Shown: piece after piece, positions 43,646-52,010 of the stretch
How positions within the stretch are numbered: position 1 is the first letter of the stretch
Layout: each line of letters begins with the position of its first letter
Source: Tenacibaculum sp. SZ-18
Lineage (GTDB): Bacteria > Bacteroidota > Bacteroidia > Flavobacteriales > Flavobacteriaceae
Assembly: GCF_002813915.1 (NCBI RefSeq)
Contig: NZ_CP019335.1
Location: 192,888-256,887, forward strand
Direction of reading: 5' to 3'
DNA: 64,000 bases
Program-made: the position numbers and the translations under genes
The notes under the pieces: generated by a model
Told to the model about the DNA's origin: nothing
The model's database searches: none
What the model saw: the letters and a program-made list of their open reading frames with translations, nothing else

Positions 43646-43813
43646 TTATTTATCTTTTTCTTCAGAATTATCAGATTCAGGTTCCGAATTATTTTGATTT
43701 TCTACATTATCTAACAAATCTTTTGGTGGTTTTCTAAAAGGTAAACTTTTGTCAACTTCTCCACCATTTTTTAATTTGTCTTCCATTAATTTTTTTAATA
43801 AATCTTTGTCCAT
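43646..43813 (-). CDS. cassette gene: small hydrophilic protein (55 aa)
   Basis: ATG 43813 to TAA 43646. Very charged (SDNSEEKDK end), no signal. 21 bp downstream of the lipoprotein gene on the same cassette, so this cassette is bicistronic. No family recognised. Confidence 0.55.
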   Translation of the reverse strand: MDKDLLKKLMEDKLKNGGEVDKSLPFRKPPKDLLDNVENQNNSEPESDNSEEKDK

Positions 43814-43834
43814 TTTCTCTATGTTAGATTGTTT

Positions 43835-44443
43835 TTATTCAGCTTGTTTAAATTCTAATTCTGCGTTTTGGTTTTTCTCTAAAAATTCCAACAATTTTTT
43901 GTCAGATTTCATTTTTTCCTCAATAGCTCCAATCTGAAGAGTAATTTGCGAATCAGTCAGACCTCTGTTTTTCAAATCAGCCTTGATTGATTCTGTATCT
44001 ATTCTTAAATAATTTTCCATACTTGAAATTATACCATTAAGCATATTGTTGTCCATAACCATAAAATCAAATTTTACAGGAGTTTTGTCTGCTAGAATAC
44101 TTTCATCATAATAGTGTTTTAACTCCGTATTCTGAATCATTTGCTCTTTTGTTAAATTGACTATTCCGTTCGAGTTTGTCGGAATAAAACTATAAGTGTA
44201 ATAACTCAATGAATCAATATAAATGTTTAGATGACAGAGAACGTTTTCCATTTGTAAATTTTCACCGTTTTTATTTTTTAATTGGATGCTAATTTTTTTT
44301 GGTAAAAGTGGATGTTTTTTATTTTGTAATTCGTTTGTGTATTCAGCAAATTTTTCAGGACTATCAATTTTCATCGTTTTTTTATTATTCTCTTTGCAAG
44401 AGAAAATTATAATTAGGATTAATATGTAGATTGGCTTTCTCAA
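43835..44443 (-). CDS. cassette gene: lipoprotein (202 aa, TTG start)
   Basis: TTG 44443 gives leader MRKPIYILILIIIFSC; no ATG precedes it. Mature part has a beta region (KKISIQLKNKNGENLQ) and a helical C-terminus. No family recognised. Start is 6 bp inside the cassette, as for 6790-7497. Cassette ends agree only partly (GTTAGCTAC against GTGCCTAAC). Confidence 0.65.
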   Translation of the reverse strand: MRKPIYILILIIIFSCKENNKKTMKIDSPEKFAEYTNELQNKKHPLLPKKISIQLKNKNGENLQMENVLCHLNIYIDSLSYYTYSFIPTNSNGIVNLTKEQMIQNTELKHYYDESILADKTPVKFDFMVMDNNMLNGIISSMENYLRIDTESIKADLKNRGLTDSQITLQIGAIEEKMKSDKKLLEFLEKNQNAELEFKQAE

Positions 44444-44448
44444 ATTGT

Positions 44449-44580
44449 AGCTAACGGTTGTGTATAAGCTTTGTTGCGATGTATAAGTAGTGAATTTAAT
44501 AAATAAAACACGAACGGCGAAATTCCGAAGAATTTCCCAAGTGAGCCAAAACCAGCAATAAAGTTTATACGGTGTTACCT
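44449..44580 (-). repeat. attC-like site, long form
   Basis: AGCTAAC ... GTTACCT; arms GTGTATAAGCTTTGTTGC and GCAATAAAGTTTATAC; inner GAAATTC hairpin. Confidence 0.72.
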
Positions 44581-45273
44581 GCCGGCTTTTGTTCGTTTCT
44601 CAATTACATAATTTCCCATTTTCCCACAGTCAGAATTTAGAACTTCAATTTCATTCCTGTTTTTAGAAATAAAATTTAAAAACTTTCTTTCATACTCATA
44701 CCAAGTCCCACCAATTGGTGTATTTCTGCAAGTTTCGACTAAACTAAATATCTGTTTTCCATTTTGAGTAATTAGACCTCCAGGTTTTACTCCGATAATT
44801 AATCCAATTACTCTCTCATAATCTTTTTTATCTAAACTTTCCAAATTATCAAACATCTCATATTTCAAAGCGTCTTTTTTTATTTGATTAAAAGCAGTCT
44901 CAGCTTTTTGGTTATTAGAATATGTTGCAACAAATAAAATAAAATGTTGATAATTTATTGGATTTGTTTTCTTTGGATAATTTTTATCTGAATAAGCCAC
45001 AATTTTTTCAAGTCCATTTGATTGGAAAATTTTCAAATGTCTCGGGTTTTCAGAATTTTTTATATTAAATGAGTGAATTCTGATATTTTCTTTCAATACT
45101 TCGTTTGCGAAAAGTTCAGCAGATTTTGAGTAATCATTGTTCAATTCTGAATTAGATTTAATTTCAGTTTTAGATTCAATTATTAGCTTTGATTTTTGTT
45201 CAGTTTTTTGTTTTTCATTACAAGCACAAAGAAGCAATGTCATTATTATCAATATGTTCTTTCGGATTCTCAT
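44575..45273 (-). CDS. cassette gene: lipoprotein with stop codon in its attC
   Basis: 232 residues, leader MRIRKNILIIMTLLLCAC. The stop TAA is formed by the GGTAAC of the attC, so coding runs to the recombination point. Mature part: YSKSAELFANEVLKENIR, then an alpha/beta domain with FILFVATYSNNQKAETAFNQ. Function unknown. Ends GTTACCTGC/GCAGGTAAC match perfectly. Confidence 0.7.
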   Translation of the reverse strand: MRIRKNILIIMTLLLCACNEKQKTEQKSKLIIESKTEIKSNSELNNDYSKSAELFANEVLKENIRIHSFNIKNSENPRHLKIFQSNGLEKIVAYSDKNYPKKTNPINYQHFILFVATYSNNQKAETAFNQIKKDALKYEMFDNLESLDKKDYERVIGLIIGVKPGGLITQNGKQIFSLVETCRNTPIGGTWYEYERKFLNFISKNRNEIEVLNSDCGKMGNYVIEKRTKAGR

Positions 45274-45284
45274 TTTTAGCTTGC

Positions 45285-45479
45285 AGGTAACGGTATTGTG
45301 TATGAAACGTAGCGTTCAAGAAGGCACTAACTTTTCAGATTAACACAGAGCCGAATTTTATATTTTGTTTTTAATTTTTCTATTCTAAAAGCCAAATTTA
45401 AAAATTTGGCGGACTTTGTAAATAAACACATACCTTTTTGAAAGCCTTTATTAGCTATGTTTTATACATGTTGTTGGCA
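45285..45479 (-). repeat. attC-like site, longest form (195 bp)
   Basis: AGGTAAC ... GTTGGCA; arms GTGTATGAAACGTAGC and GCTATGTTTTATAC; inner GCCAAATTT/AAATTTGGC hairpin. Confidence 0.68.
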
Positions 45480-45487
45480 AATCGTTT

Positions 45488-45997
45488 TTAAGATTCAAGA
45501 TGATATTCAATATAAAAATACGATTCTTTAAATTCAGCTAAATATCCATATGTAGGTCCTACTGGCATACGTGGATTAATAGTTTCTTCAATTTTCCAGT
45601 AATTCATTAGACCATTTGGCTTTATTACATTATGCTTATTAAATCTAGGTTCATTTTCTCCTGTCCAATCATCTTTATATTCTTCAATTTCATCTAATGC
45701 TCCTTTTAAATCTCTTTCAAAAGTTGATATGTCTATTTTTTCAATTTTCAATCCATTACACCATTCTTTTAAATCAACTTCGAATTGCCAATTAGACAAA
45801 CCATAGGTCAAATCCGTATGCATTTCTACTGCTTTAATTAAACTTAAAAAAAAATGTTCAGGTGACTCATATATCTCTTTAGTACCGCCAACAATTCGAG
45901 TGAAACTAATCTGCCAAGTCATACCCAATTCATCAAATATAAATTTGGTTGCTAAATTATCTTTGTTGATTAATTTGGTAAAATTTTTAGTATTCAT
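45488..45997 (-). CDS. cassette gene: cytoplasmic hypothetical protein (169 aa)
   Basis: From ATG 45997; an upstream TTG at 46012 would be in the attC. No signal. Acidic, Trp-rich; SNWQFEVDLKEWCNG and GPTYGYLAEFKESYFYIEYH at the end, like many small immunity-type proteins. No family recognised. Ends GTTGGCAAA/TTTGCCAAC match. Confidence 0.65.
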   Translation of the reverse strand: MNTKNFTKLINKDNLATKFIFDELGMTWQISFTRIVGGTKEIYESPEHFFLSLIKAVEMHTDLTYGLSNWQFEVDLKEWCNGLKIEKIDISTFERDLKGALDEIEEYKDDWTGENEPRFNKHNVIKPNGLMNYWKIEETINPRMPVGPTYGYLAEFKESYFYIEYHLES

Positions 45998-46006
45998 TCT
46001 AATGTT

Positions 46007-46059
46007 TGCCAACGTTTAGTGTAAAATGCGTTTTAATGCATTTTTACACAGTGTTAGGT
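46007..46059 (-). repeat. attC-like site, short form
   Basis: TGCCAAC ... GTTAGGT (perfect GTTRRRY); reverse strand stem GTGTAAAAATGC / GCATTTTACAC around ATTAAAAC, with one bulged A. Confidence 0.75.
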
Positions 46060-46065
46060 TTAGTT

Positions 46066-46542
46066 TTATATTCCTTCATATTTGTTAGTTACAAATCGGA
46101 GTTTTTTAATTGCGTTAAACAGGCAAAATCCAAAATCATGGTGAGGCAGATTTACGATTATTTCAGTATTGTCCTTTTTTATGATTTTAAAATCACCCGA
46201 ATAGAGCCAACTTTTATATTCTCTGGGATTTTTGAACTCAGCTGCTTTTTCCTTGTTTCTGCCATTTTCAAGATTAAGAAATTTAAAGTCTTCAATTTCA
46301 ATCCCGTTTATTCTATTATCTATTCCATTTTGCCTAACAAACAAACATTTAGTTGTTAGGAGTATCCAATTTGAATTACCCAAATCCATAAGTAAAACTT
46401 CTAGATCATTATCATCAAGGGCAACATTATTCAGTCGGGTATTGCTGTCTGAAGAGTCAAAAAAGTTGAATCTAGGTTTCCCTTTGTAAACTTCAAGTGA
46501 CTTAATAATTTGTGTTTTTATTTTCTCTTTTTCCTTTCTCAA
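46066..46542 (-). CDS. cassette gene: PH-like hypothetical protein
   Basis: 158 residues from TTG 46542. No signal. NSNWILLTTKCLFVRQNG followed by IEIEDFKFLNL looks like the beta-barrel start of small bacterial PH-like domains. Function unknown. Ends GTTAGGTTT/AAACCTAAC match perfectly. Confidence 0.62.
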   Translation of the reverse strand: MRKEKEKIKTQIIKSLEVYKGKPRFNFFDSSDSNTRLNNVALDDNDLEVLLMDLGNSNWILLTTKCLFVRQNGIDNRINGIEIEDFKFLNLENGRNKEKAAEFKNPREYKSWLYSGDFKIIKKDNTEIIVNLPHHDFGFCLFNAIKKLRFVTNKYEGI

Positions 46543-46557
46543 TCTTTCTCTAATTAA

Positions 46558-46610
46558 ACCTAACGATTGGTATAAATGGTCGTTTTAATGCCATTTATAC
46601 TTTGTTGGCA
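46558..46610 (-). repeat. attC-like site, short form
   Basis: ACCTAAC (perfect RYYYAAC) ... GTTGGCA; stem GTATAAATGG / CCATTTATAC, ten perfect pairs, with the constant ATTAAAAC loop. Confidence 0.78.
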
Positions 46611-46627
46611 AATCGTTTTTATTTTTT

Positions 46628-47305
46628 TTAATCCCATAAATGTAAATAATACTTTGAGAATTTATTTAAACCTTCTTGGATTTTTTCCTCATTATATTCA
46701 AGTTCTTTATCAAACTGTAATGTATAATTCAAGAGTTGTTTAAAAGCATCAATCATTTTATCAAGTTCCTTATTCCAAGCATGCTTCAATTCAAGTTCAT
46801 CTTTGTCTGAATATGAATCTTTTTTTTCAGACACGTCTAAAATCCAATCTGGTAATGAATATCCTCTTATGTTATAATTCTCTTTATAGTCTTCAAGTCG
46901 GCTTAAAATAAATTCAGCCATTTCATATTTCACCTCATACCAAGCCCATTGATTATTTTTATCTAGTTCTTTTATATTATCAAATTTAATCCAGAACTGT
47001 TCAAGTTTTTCACTGAAAATTCCTTTTCTCATATCCAGCTCAGCAATCTTTGAGCTAAAATCAGAATAATTCTTCATTTCTAATTCACTCACTATAATTT
47101 CGTCTACAGTTTTAGTCCCACTTTCCCATTGCTTATCGGTCAAAAAATTCACGTACAGTTTGTCATTCTGACTTTCTGATTTCATTCCTTTCAGAATCCA
47201 CTTTTCTTCAATCCACCAAGGCAAAGAATTTCCATCCTGTAATTCAATCAGCTCGAATTTTCTTTTTTCAAATCCTTTCAGTAAATCCTTTTTATAATGT
47301 TTCAT
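46628..47305 (-). CDS. cassette gene: helical hypothetical protein (225 aa)
   Basis: No signal peptide. NSLPWWIEEKWILKGMKSE near residue 26, then long helices rich in Glu/Lys, aromatic end KYYLHLWD. Immunity-like layout, no family named. First intact gene of array 2 after the 484-bp unit. Ends GTTGGCAAA/TTTGCCAAC match. Confidence 0.68.
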   Translation of the reverse strand: MKHYKKDLLKGFEKRKFELIELQDGNSLPWWIEEKWILKGMKSESQNDKLYVNFLTDKQWESGTKTVDEIIVSELEMKNYSDFSSKIAELDMRKGIFSEKLEQFWIKFDNIKELDKNNQWAWYEVKYEMAEFILSRLEDYKENYNIRGYSLPDWILDVSEKKDSYSDKDELELKHAWNKELDKMIDAFKQLLNYTLQFDKELEYNEEKIQEGLNKFSKYYLHLWD

Positions 47306-47313
47306 TTAATGTT

Positions 47314-47445
47314 TGCCAACGTAATTGTGTATGAAAAGTTGCAATGATTTTGGCAGCAATTTTTCATTCGTTTTTCATGATTTAAAAGTAAATATAATTT
47401 TTGATTTATAGAGAAAGAAGCAATTTTTTATACACGCTGTTAACT
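47314..47445 (-). repeat. attC-like site, family 4
   Basis: TGCCAAC ... GTTAACT; arms GTGTATGAAAAGTTGC and GCAATTTTTTATACAC. Near-copy of 39933-40063. Confidence 0.73.
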
Positions 47446-47921
47446 AATGTTGGAGAACACTAGCCAAAATTCAAAGCGTTTAGAAAATTTTGTACTGAAA
47501 GCAAACGAGACAGAATGCAAATCTAGATGTTTATAAACAAGAACAATTGTCAGTCAATAAAAGATAAATAGTCACAAGCCTTACTTGCATTTAGTTTGTG
47601 TATTTTAAGATTTGTAAAAAGCCTTTTTTTAGAAAAAGAACGGATCAGAACGTTCAGCGAGAATTGGCTAAAAATACGATGAGGTTCTACTCAAAAATAA
47701 AAAGTAAGCTAAGTTATCGGAACGAGCCAGAGACTTTTCAAACACAAAACAAGAACCGACAATCAAGAAATTAGGAGATTGGCAAATTATCCAAACCATC
47801 AAACGTTTAGTTCTCTAAAAAAAGGACGAAGCTGGAATTACTCTTGAAAAGTACAATTTTGCAACTGACTTTGATTTTTCAAAAAGAGAACTTCATATAA
47901 TTCTCGACAATGATAGTTAAC
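47439..47921 (-). repeat. 484-bp repeated cassette, copy 2
   Basis: First cassette after the array 2 leader. Position next to attI suggests this copy was the most recent insertion. Ends GTTAACTAAT/GATAGTTAAC form the inverse pair. Confidence 0.75.
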
Positions 47922-48051
47922 TCGTTATATCTGTATAAATATTCCTATTTATCGATTAAATATTCCGGATAACAGGAACTTTTGTGTTTTTCTAGTGTTT
48001 TTATTTATCGGGTATTTTTTCAAAAGTATTGAAAATTTAATTAACTCCAAA
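47919..48051 (-). other. attI-like leader of array 2
   Basis: Reverse complement matches 3994-4127: promoter, CGATAAATAAAAA variant, TTCCTGTTATCCGGAA, CGATAAATAGGAA, TATAACGAGTT. The distance from -7 box to GTT differs by one base between the two leaders (100 against 101). Confidence 0.75.
48021..48051 (-). promoter_or_regulatory. leader promoter reading into array 2 (Pc analogue)
   Basis: On the minus strand: TTTG (48051-48048), 19 bp, TACTTTTG (48028-48021). Same boxes and spacing as leader 1. Confidence 0.65.
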
Positions 48052-48059
48052 TAGTTTTT

Positions 48060-48655
48060 TAAACACAAAAAAACACTCCACAGAAATACTGGATAGGGTG
48101 TTATAATGAACAAAAGAAAGTCAAAGTTTATAAATCGATAATTACATTATTCCTACTTACACCTTCAGATAAAGTCGATTTCTTCTAAAAGATGTTATAA
48201 GTAACTTCTAAACCATTACCTCTATTTTTTTCTAGTTCTGCAAAACGTTTTTCAATTCCTGTTTTTATTTTTTTTCTTTTGCATGCGTAAAAATTTGTAA
48301 TCCGTATTGTAAGGCTTTTGCAAATTTAGGATACTCTGCATTTTTTTATTTGGTTTCTTTGGGCTTTCAATCTTATCGATAAAGTTGAAGGATTATCGCA
48401 TACTTCAAAGAAACCTTTACCAATGTTTAAACCGAAATATTTTATATCTTTAAAAACAAGATAAAAAGATTTTAAAGATCCAAACTAGTGAGAATTTTGA
48501 AGCTTAAAAGCCAAGACTTAAGTGGATTCATAGAAAACTGGGCGAATTAAATATAAAAAATGAGTAGATATTATTAATGTTAAGCTGATTATTAGCTCTC
48601 TTAATTATAAACCTTATTTCGCTTAGGTTCATTTTAAATAAATAACAAATTTGAT
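48060..48655. other. intergenic stretch with a decayed minus-strand frame
   Basis: No intact gene. A minus-strand frame around 48340-48190 reads like the end of a protein (AKALQYGLQIFTHAKEKK, later AELEKNRGNGLEVTYNIF) with stops and shifts. It shows no tyrosine recombinase motif, so the place where intI would be expected does not hold a recognisable integrase. Confidence 0.45.
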
Positions 48656-48805
48656 ATAACGCTTACTAAGATATGTGTAATTAATTACGATTGATTTTCC
48701 TCATCGAAACTTCAATCTTATTAATAATTTTTCCTCAACATCGGAAAATGGCTTGCCTCTTATTATTGCAAAGAAAAAACAGATATATTACTTGTATACA
48801 ATTTA
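48656..48805 (+). repeat. degraded attC-like site, family 2
   Basis: GTGTAATTAATTACG, then TTTCCTCATCGAAACTTCAATC and TTCCTCAACATCGGAAAATGGCT align with 7514-7647, but AAC and GTT ends are lost. Confidence 0.5.
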
Positions 48806-48818
48806 AAAATATAACGTC

Positions 48819-49751
48819 ATGAGTAACTCAATATTTCGGAAAGATGGAACAGCCCAAGGTGTTGCAAAACAGCGTTTTATTGAGTCGCTAGCTAAACCTC
48901 ATAAACGTATTATATATGACCCCTATGCAGATAAATTTGTACTTGGCTCGAGTCTGATAAAACTAATGGGTCATAAACTGAGCGTATGGATTACTAAACA
49001 GTTTGCACCTGGTTTTCACGAACACCTTATTTCTCGAACACGATTTATTGATGATTTAGTAAAAAATGCAGCGAATAAAGGGTTTGAACAATATGTTATT
49101 CTCGGTGCAGGATATGATTTAAGAGCACATAGGCTCAATCTTCCATCTACATTGAAAATATTTGAAGTGGACCAAAAAGAAGTTCAAAATAGAAAGCGAA
49201 CAAAACTTACTTCAAATATTCCCAATTTTGAAAATATAAAATATGTGAGCATAGATTTTAATAATCAATCACTTAAGAAAGAGCTTTTAGGAGCTGGATT
49301 TGATGTATGTAAATCAGCCATTTTTACCCTTGAAGGTGTTTCGCAGTATATTTCAAAGGAAGCATTAAAATCAACCTTAGAAGAAATAGAGGAACTCACA
49401 AAAAACACGAATGCTATTTTTTATATTTCATATGTAGACATTCAGTTAAAGGAAGATCCCAAACTTTGCTTTGGTAAGGATTATCCTTACCCAAAAGAGA
49501 AGGTAAAAACAGTTATGAACTTAGCGGCAAAAGTAGGAGAACCTTGGATATCCTTCTATTCGCCAATGGAAATAAAAGAAATCCTTTCAAAACATGGATT
49601 TACGCTAATTGAAGACAAAACTCTGGTTGATTTCAATTCAGAGTATTTTATTCCTGTCGGTAGAAAACTGTCCGATAGCGAATTATTTAATCTGGAACAT
49701 TCAGTACACGCTGAAAGAAAACAGCTTGTAACTAAATCTAAACTGCATTAA
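48819..49751 (+). CDS. SAM-dependent methyltransferase, TIGR00027/LCM family
   Basis: 310 residues. DPYADKFVLGS near 31-41, FIDDLVKNAANKGFEQYVIL then the SAM motif GAGYDLRAHRL, acidic loop FEVDQKEVQNRKR, and FTLEGVSQYI, the standard series of TIGR00027/leucine-carboxyl-methyltransferase-like enzymes, often linked to polyketide or natural-product genes. Substrate unknown. The stop lies in an attC-like half-site (CTAAACTGCATTAAAACG), so the gene is probably a fixed cassette. Confidence 0.88.
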   Translation: MSNSIFRKDGTAQGVAKQRFIESLAKPHKRIIYDPYADKFVLGSSLIKLMGHKLSVWITKQFAPGFHEHLISRTRFIDDLVKNAANKGFEQYVILGAGYDLRAHRLNLPSTLKIFEVDQKEVQNRKRTKLTSNIPNFENIKYVSIDFNNQSLKKELLGAGFDVCKSAIFTLEGVSQYISKEALKSTLEEIEELTKNTNAIFYISYVDIQLKEDPKLCFGKDYPYPKEKVKTVMNLAAKVGEPWISFYSPMEIKEILSKHGFTLIEDKTLVDFNSEYFIPVGRKLSDSELFNLEHSVHAERKQLVTKSKLH

Positions 49752-49760
49752 AACGTTCTA
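49738..49760 (+). repeat. half attC-like site (short form)
   Basis: CTAAACTGCATTAAAACG equals the 5' arm and loop of 5809-5860; the 3' arm is gone. Confidence 0.45.
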
Positions 49761-51113
49761 CGTAATTTTCAAAAGGAAGTGTCAAAAATCTTACTACGCT
49801 CAGATTTAACTTCATATCCGGCATTTGCTCGATGCGCAGAAGTATAAGAAATGAATCAATCTGATTTAACAAATCGAATATTCCAAAACCTATCATTTCC
49901 GAAAGAATGAATGTAAATCCTACTTTAATTTGATTTATTTTGGCAGCTCTATTATTGGATAAATAGGGATGTTGGGACGAGAATACTAGATTTTAAAATT
50001 TTAACTTCGTAACATTAATAAATATTAAAAGATAAAAAAGGAATATTCACGAGTGATCATCATACGCTGCTGTTTATAAGTTGTAAGACTAAAACTGGAA
50101 GTTGAATTGAAGGACTTGCGGTTAATTAGCAATTAAATTTTACTTAGAAGTGCATATACTTCAAAAAAAGAAGGAGAAACGGATAAGTACTCTAAACGTT
50201 AAGAAAGGTGTTTATCTTTTGAATCTTCATAAATGTAAAGTGTTTTTGTAAAATAGAACAACTTGTTTTACATGTTTAAGATTAAGGTCAATGAATAAAA
50301 TTCAACATTATTTAAAATTAGTACTAATAAACTTCAAGAAACTTGCATTAGAAATTATGTTAATTAGTTTTTTTGATTAGTGGTGCTTTGAATATAACAT
50401 TAATGTTGATTGACATGGAATTATTAAGACAGTAGCAAAATCAGGATTTCTAATCTTCTCATTATTGTTAGTGATAATCGGATAAAAGTTAGAAGATGAG
50501 CTAACATTAAGGATTAAACTTACAGCATTTTCTACTTCATTTATTTATGGAGTTGCAATTATAATAGTTGAGACATTTATCAATCTGATGATAGAAGATA
50601 GTCCATAACATATAATGGAGCAACTGAACTTTTAATTAGCATGTTCTTATTGTACTTCATAATTATATTTATAATGAAAAAGAATAGGTAGTGAAGAATA
50701 ATATTAGAATACAAATAGCGATTAAAGATTAAATCAAGAATCATTAGCAAATACAATTGGAGTTTCTACGTAAACTATTAACTCTGTTGAAAAAAACAGA
50801 TATGTGCCATCAACTATTCTCGCTTTGAAATTAGCTAAAATATTTGCTAAAAGTGTAAATGAATTGTAATTGTTTGAATTAGAAGACAAGGATTTAAACC
50901 TGAGTTCCAGAATTTGTTTAAAGATAAAGAGCTTATGTCGTGAATTCAGATGTTTGTAAATTTTAAGAAAGTCCGCTAAAATTTAAATTTAGTTTTTTTA
51001 GTTATAAAATATAAATGCAAAATATTTATATTTATATAGATAATAATGAAAGTGCTTGTTAACCACTCTAAATTACTTATCATGATCGTTATACATAATA
51101 CAAAAGAGATAAC
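49761..51113. other. 1.35-kb decayed stretch
   Basis: No intact gene. About 50340-50640 carries broken pieces of a multi-TM protein (SLLLVIIG, IYGVAIIIVETFINL), then the HTH remnant listed separately. The rest, 49761-50330, is AT-rich without recognisable content. Confidence 0.5.
50700..50905 (+). pseudogene. XRE-family HTH regulator remnant
   Basis: Frame pieces QESLANTIGVST, INSVEKNRYVPSTILALKLA, KIFAKSVNEL and ELEDKDLN reproduce a YozG/YgzD-type HTH_3 protein, with at least two in-frame stops. Pairing with a small membrane protein upstream is the usual arrangement of this family. Confidence 0.6.
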
Positions 51114-52010
51114 ATGATTCAAGCTAGAAAAAAAGCTTTATTTTTTGCTATTCTACTAATAACTCTGGGTAGTTGTAAAAATGCTGAAACAAACAATTCA
51201 GAGAGTTGCTATTTAAATTCCAATGTAAAAACCTTAGTTCACGACGGTCTCAATAGAGAGTATTTGTGTTATATACCTAGCTCATATGATGGGACATCCG
51301 CTGTTCCATTAATGTTAAATTTTCATGGATTTGGTGGTAGTGCAAGTGATTACATGCAAGAAGCAGATATGCGTTCCTTGGCAGAATCAGAAACTTTTAT
51401 TTTGGTCTATCCACAAGGAAGTTGTTTAGATGGCTCTTCTCACTGGAATGCTTGTTCAAATGGAGGGGATAATAAAAGTGATGCTGATGATTTTGGTTTT
51501 ATTGAATCAATAATTAATGAAATTTCATCGCAATATAACATAAACATGGAAAGAATTTATGCTGCTGGATATTCAAATGGAGGTATGATGGCATATGGGC
51601 TTGCGAATTACAAAAGTGACTTAATTGCTGCAGTAGCATCTGTTTCTGGTGCAATGTTAGATTGTACGGGAGCTACAAACCATCCTATGCCAGTAGTCCA
51701 TCTTCACGGTACCTCCGACGCAGTTATACCCTACAATGGAGGTAATGGCTGGAATTCTGTACAAAGTACATTAGACTATTGGATAAATTTCAACAACACA
51801 AATATTAGCCCAACAATAACTGTTGATAATAGTGGAGGAATTACAATTGAGCATTATGTCTATGATCAGGGAGACGGCTTAGTTTCTGTTGAGCATTACA
51901 AATATATCGGAGGAGACCATGTTTGGTTTAATTCAACTTTTCAAGATCAAAACACATCTGCATTGGTTTGGAATTTCGTATCACGATATGACATAAATGG
52001 ATTGAGATAA
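51114..52010 (+). CDS. PHB-depolymerase/feruloyl-esterase-like lipoprotein
   Basis: 298 residues. Lipoprotein leader with LITLGSC, then an alpha/beta hydrolase of the LpqC/esterase family: LMLNFHGFGGSASDYMQEAD (oxyanion region), nucleophile motif AAGYSNGGMMAYGLA (GxSxG), Asp in LHGTSDAVIPYNG, His in GGDHVWF. Predicted surface esterase acting on polyester or feruloylated polysaccharide. Intact despite the decayed neighbourhood. Confidence 0.88.
   Translation: MIQARKKALFFAILLITLGSCKNAETNNSESCYLNSNVKTLVHDGLNREYLCYIPSSYDGTSAVPLMLNFHGFGGSASDYMQEADMRSLAESETFILVYPQGSCLDGSSHWNACSNGGDNKSDADDFGFIESIINEISSQYNINMERIYAAGYSNGGMMAYGLANYKSDLIAAVASVSGAMLDCTGATNHPMPVVHLHGTSDAVIPYNGGNGWNSVQSTLDYWINFNNTNISPTITVDNSGGITIEHYVYDQGDGLVSVEHYKYIGGDHVWFNSTFQDQNTSALVWNFVSRYDINGLR

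Larger units (their letters stand above)
36057..48051 (-). mobile_element. integron-like cassette array 2 (about 16 cassettes)
   Basis: Reading right to left: leader at 48051-47919, then units separated by 16 attC-like sites, all genes on the minus strand. Eleven protein-coding cassettes, two copies of a 484-bp unit and three of a 419-bp unit. Sequence at each cassette start repeats inverted at its end. Ends at 36057 in a copy without a downstream attC. No integron integrase is seen. Confidence 0.78.

Noticed and set aside
36057..48051. Regularly spaced repeats as a CRISPR array
   Set aside because: Spacers are gene-sized (0.4-1.0 kb), repeats are of several families and lengths (50-195 bp), and no cas genes are present.
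48060..48480. A decayed intI beside leader 2
   Set aside because: The readable pieces (AKALQYGLQIFTHAKEKK, AELEKNRGNGLEVTYNIF) show no tyrosine recombinase box on either strand.
49752..51113. A toxin-antitoxin pair
   Set aside because: Only an XRE-type HTH remnant with stops next to a broken membrane protein; this pairing is common for YozG-like regulators and no toxin is readable.
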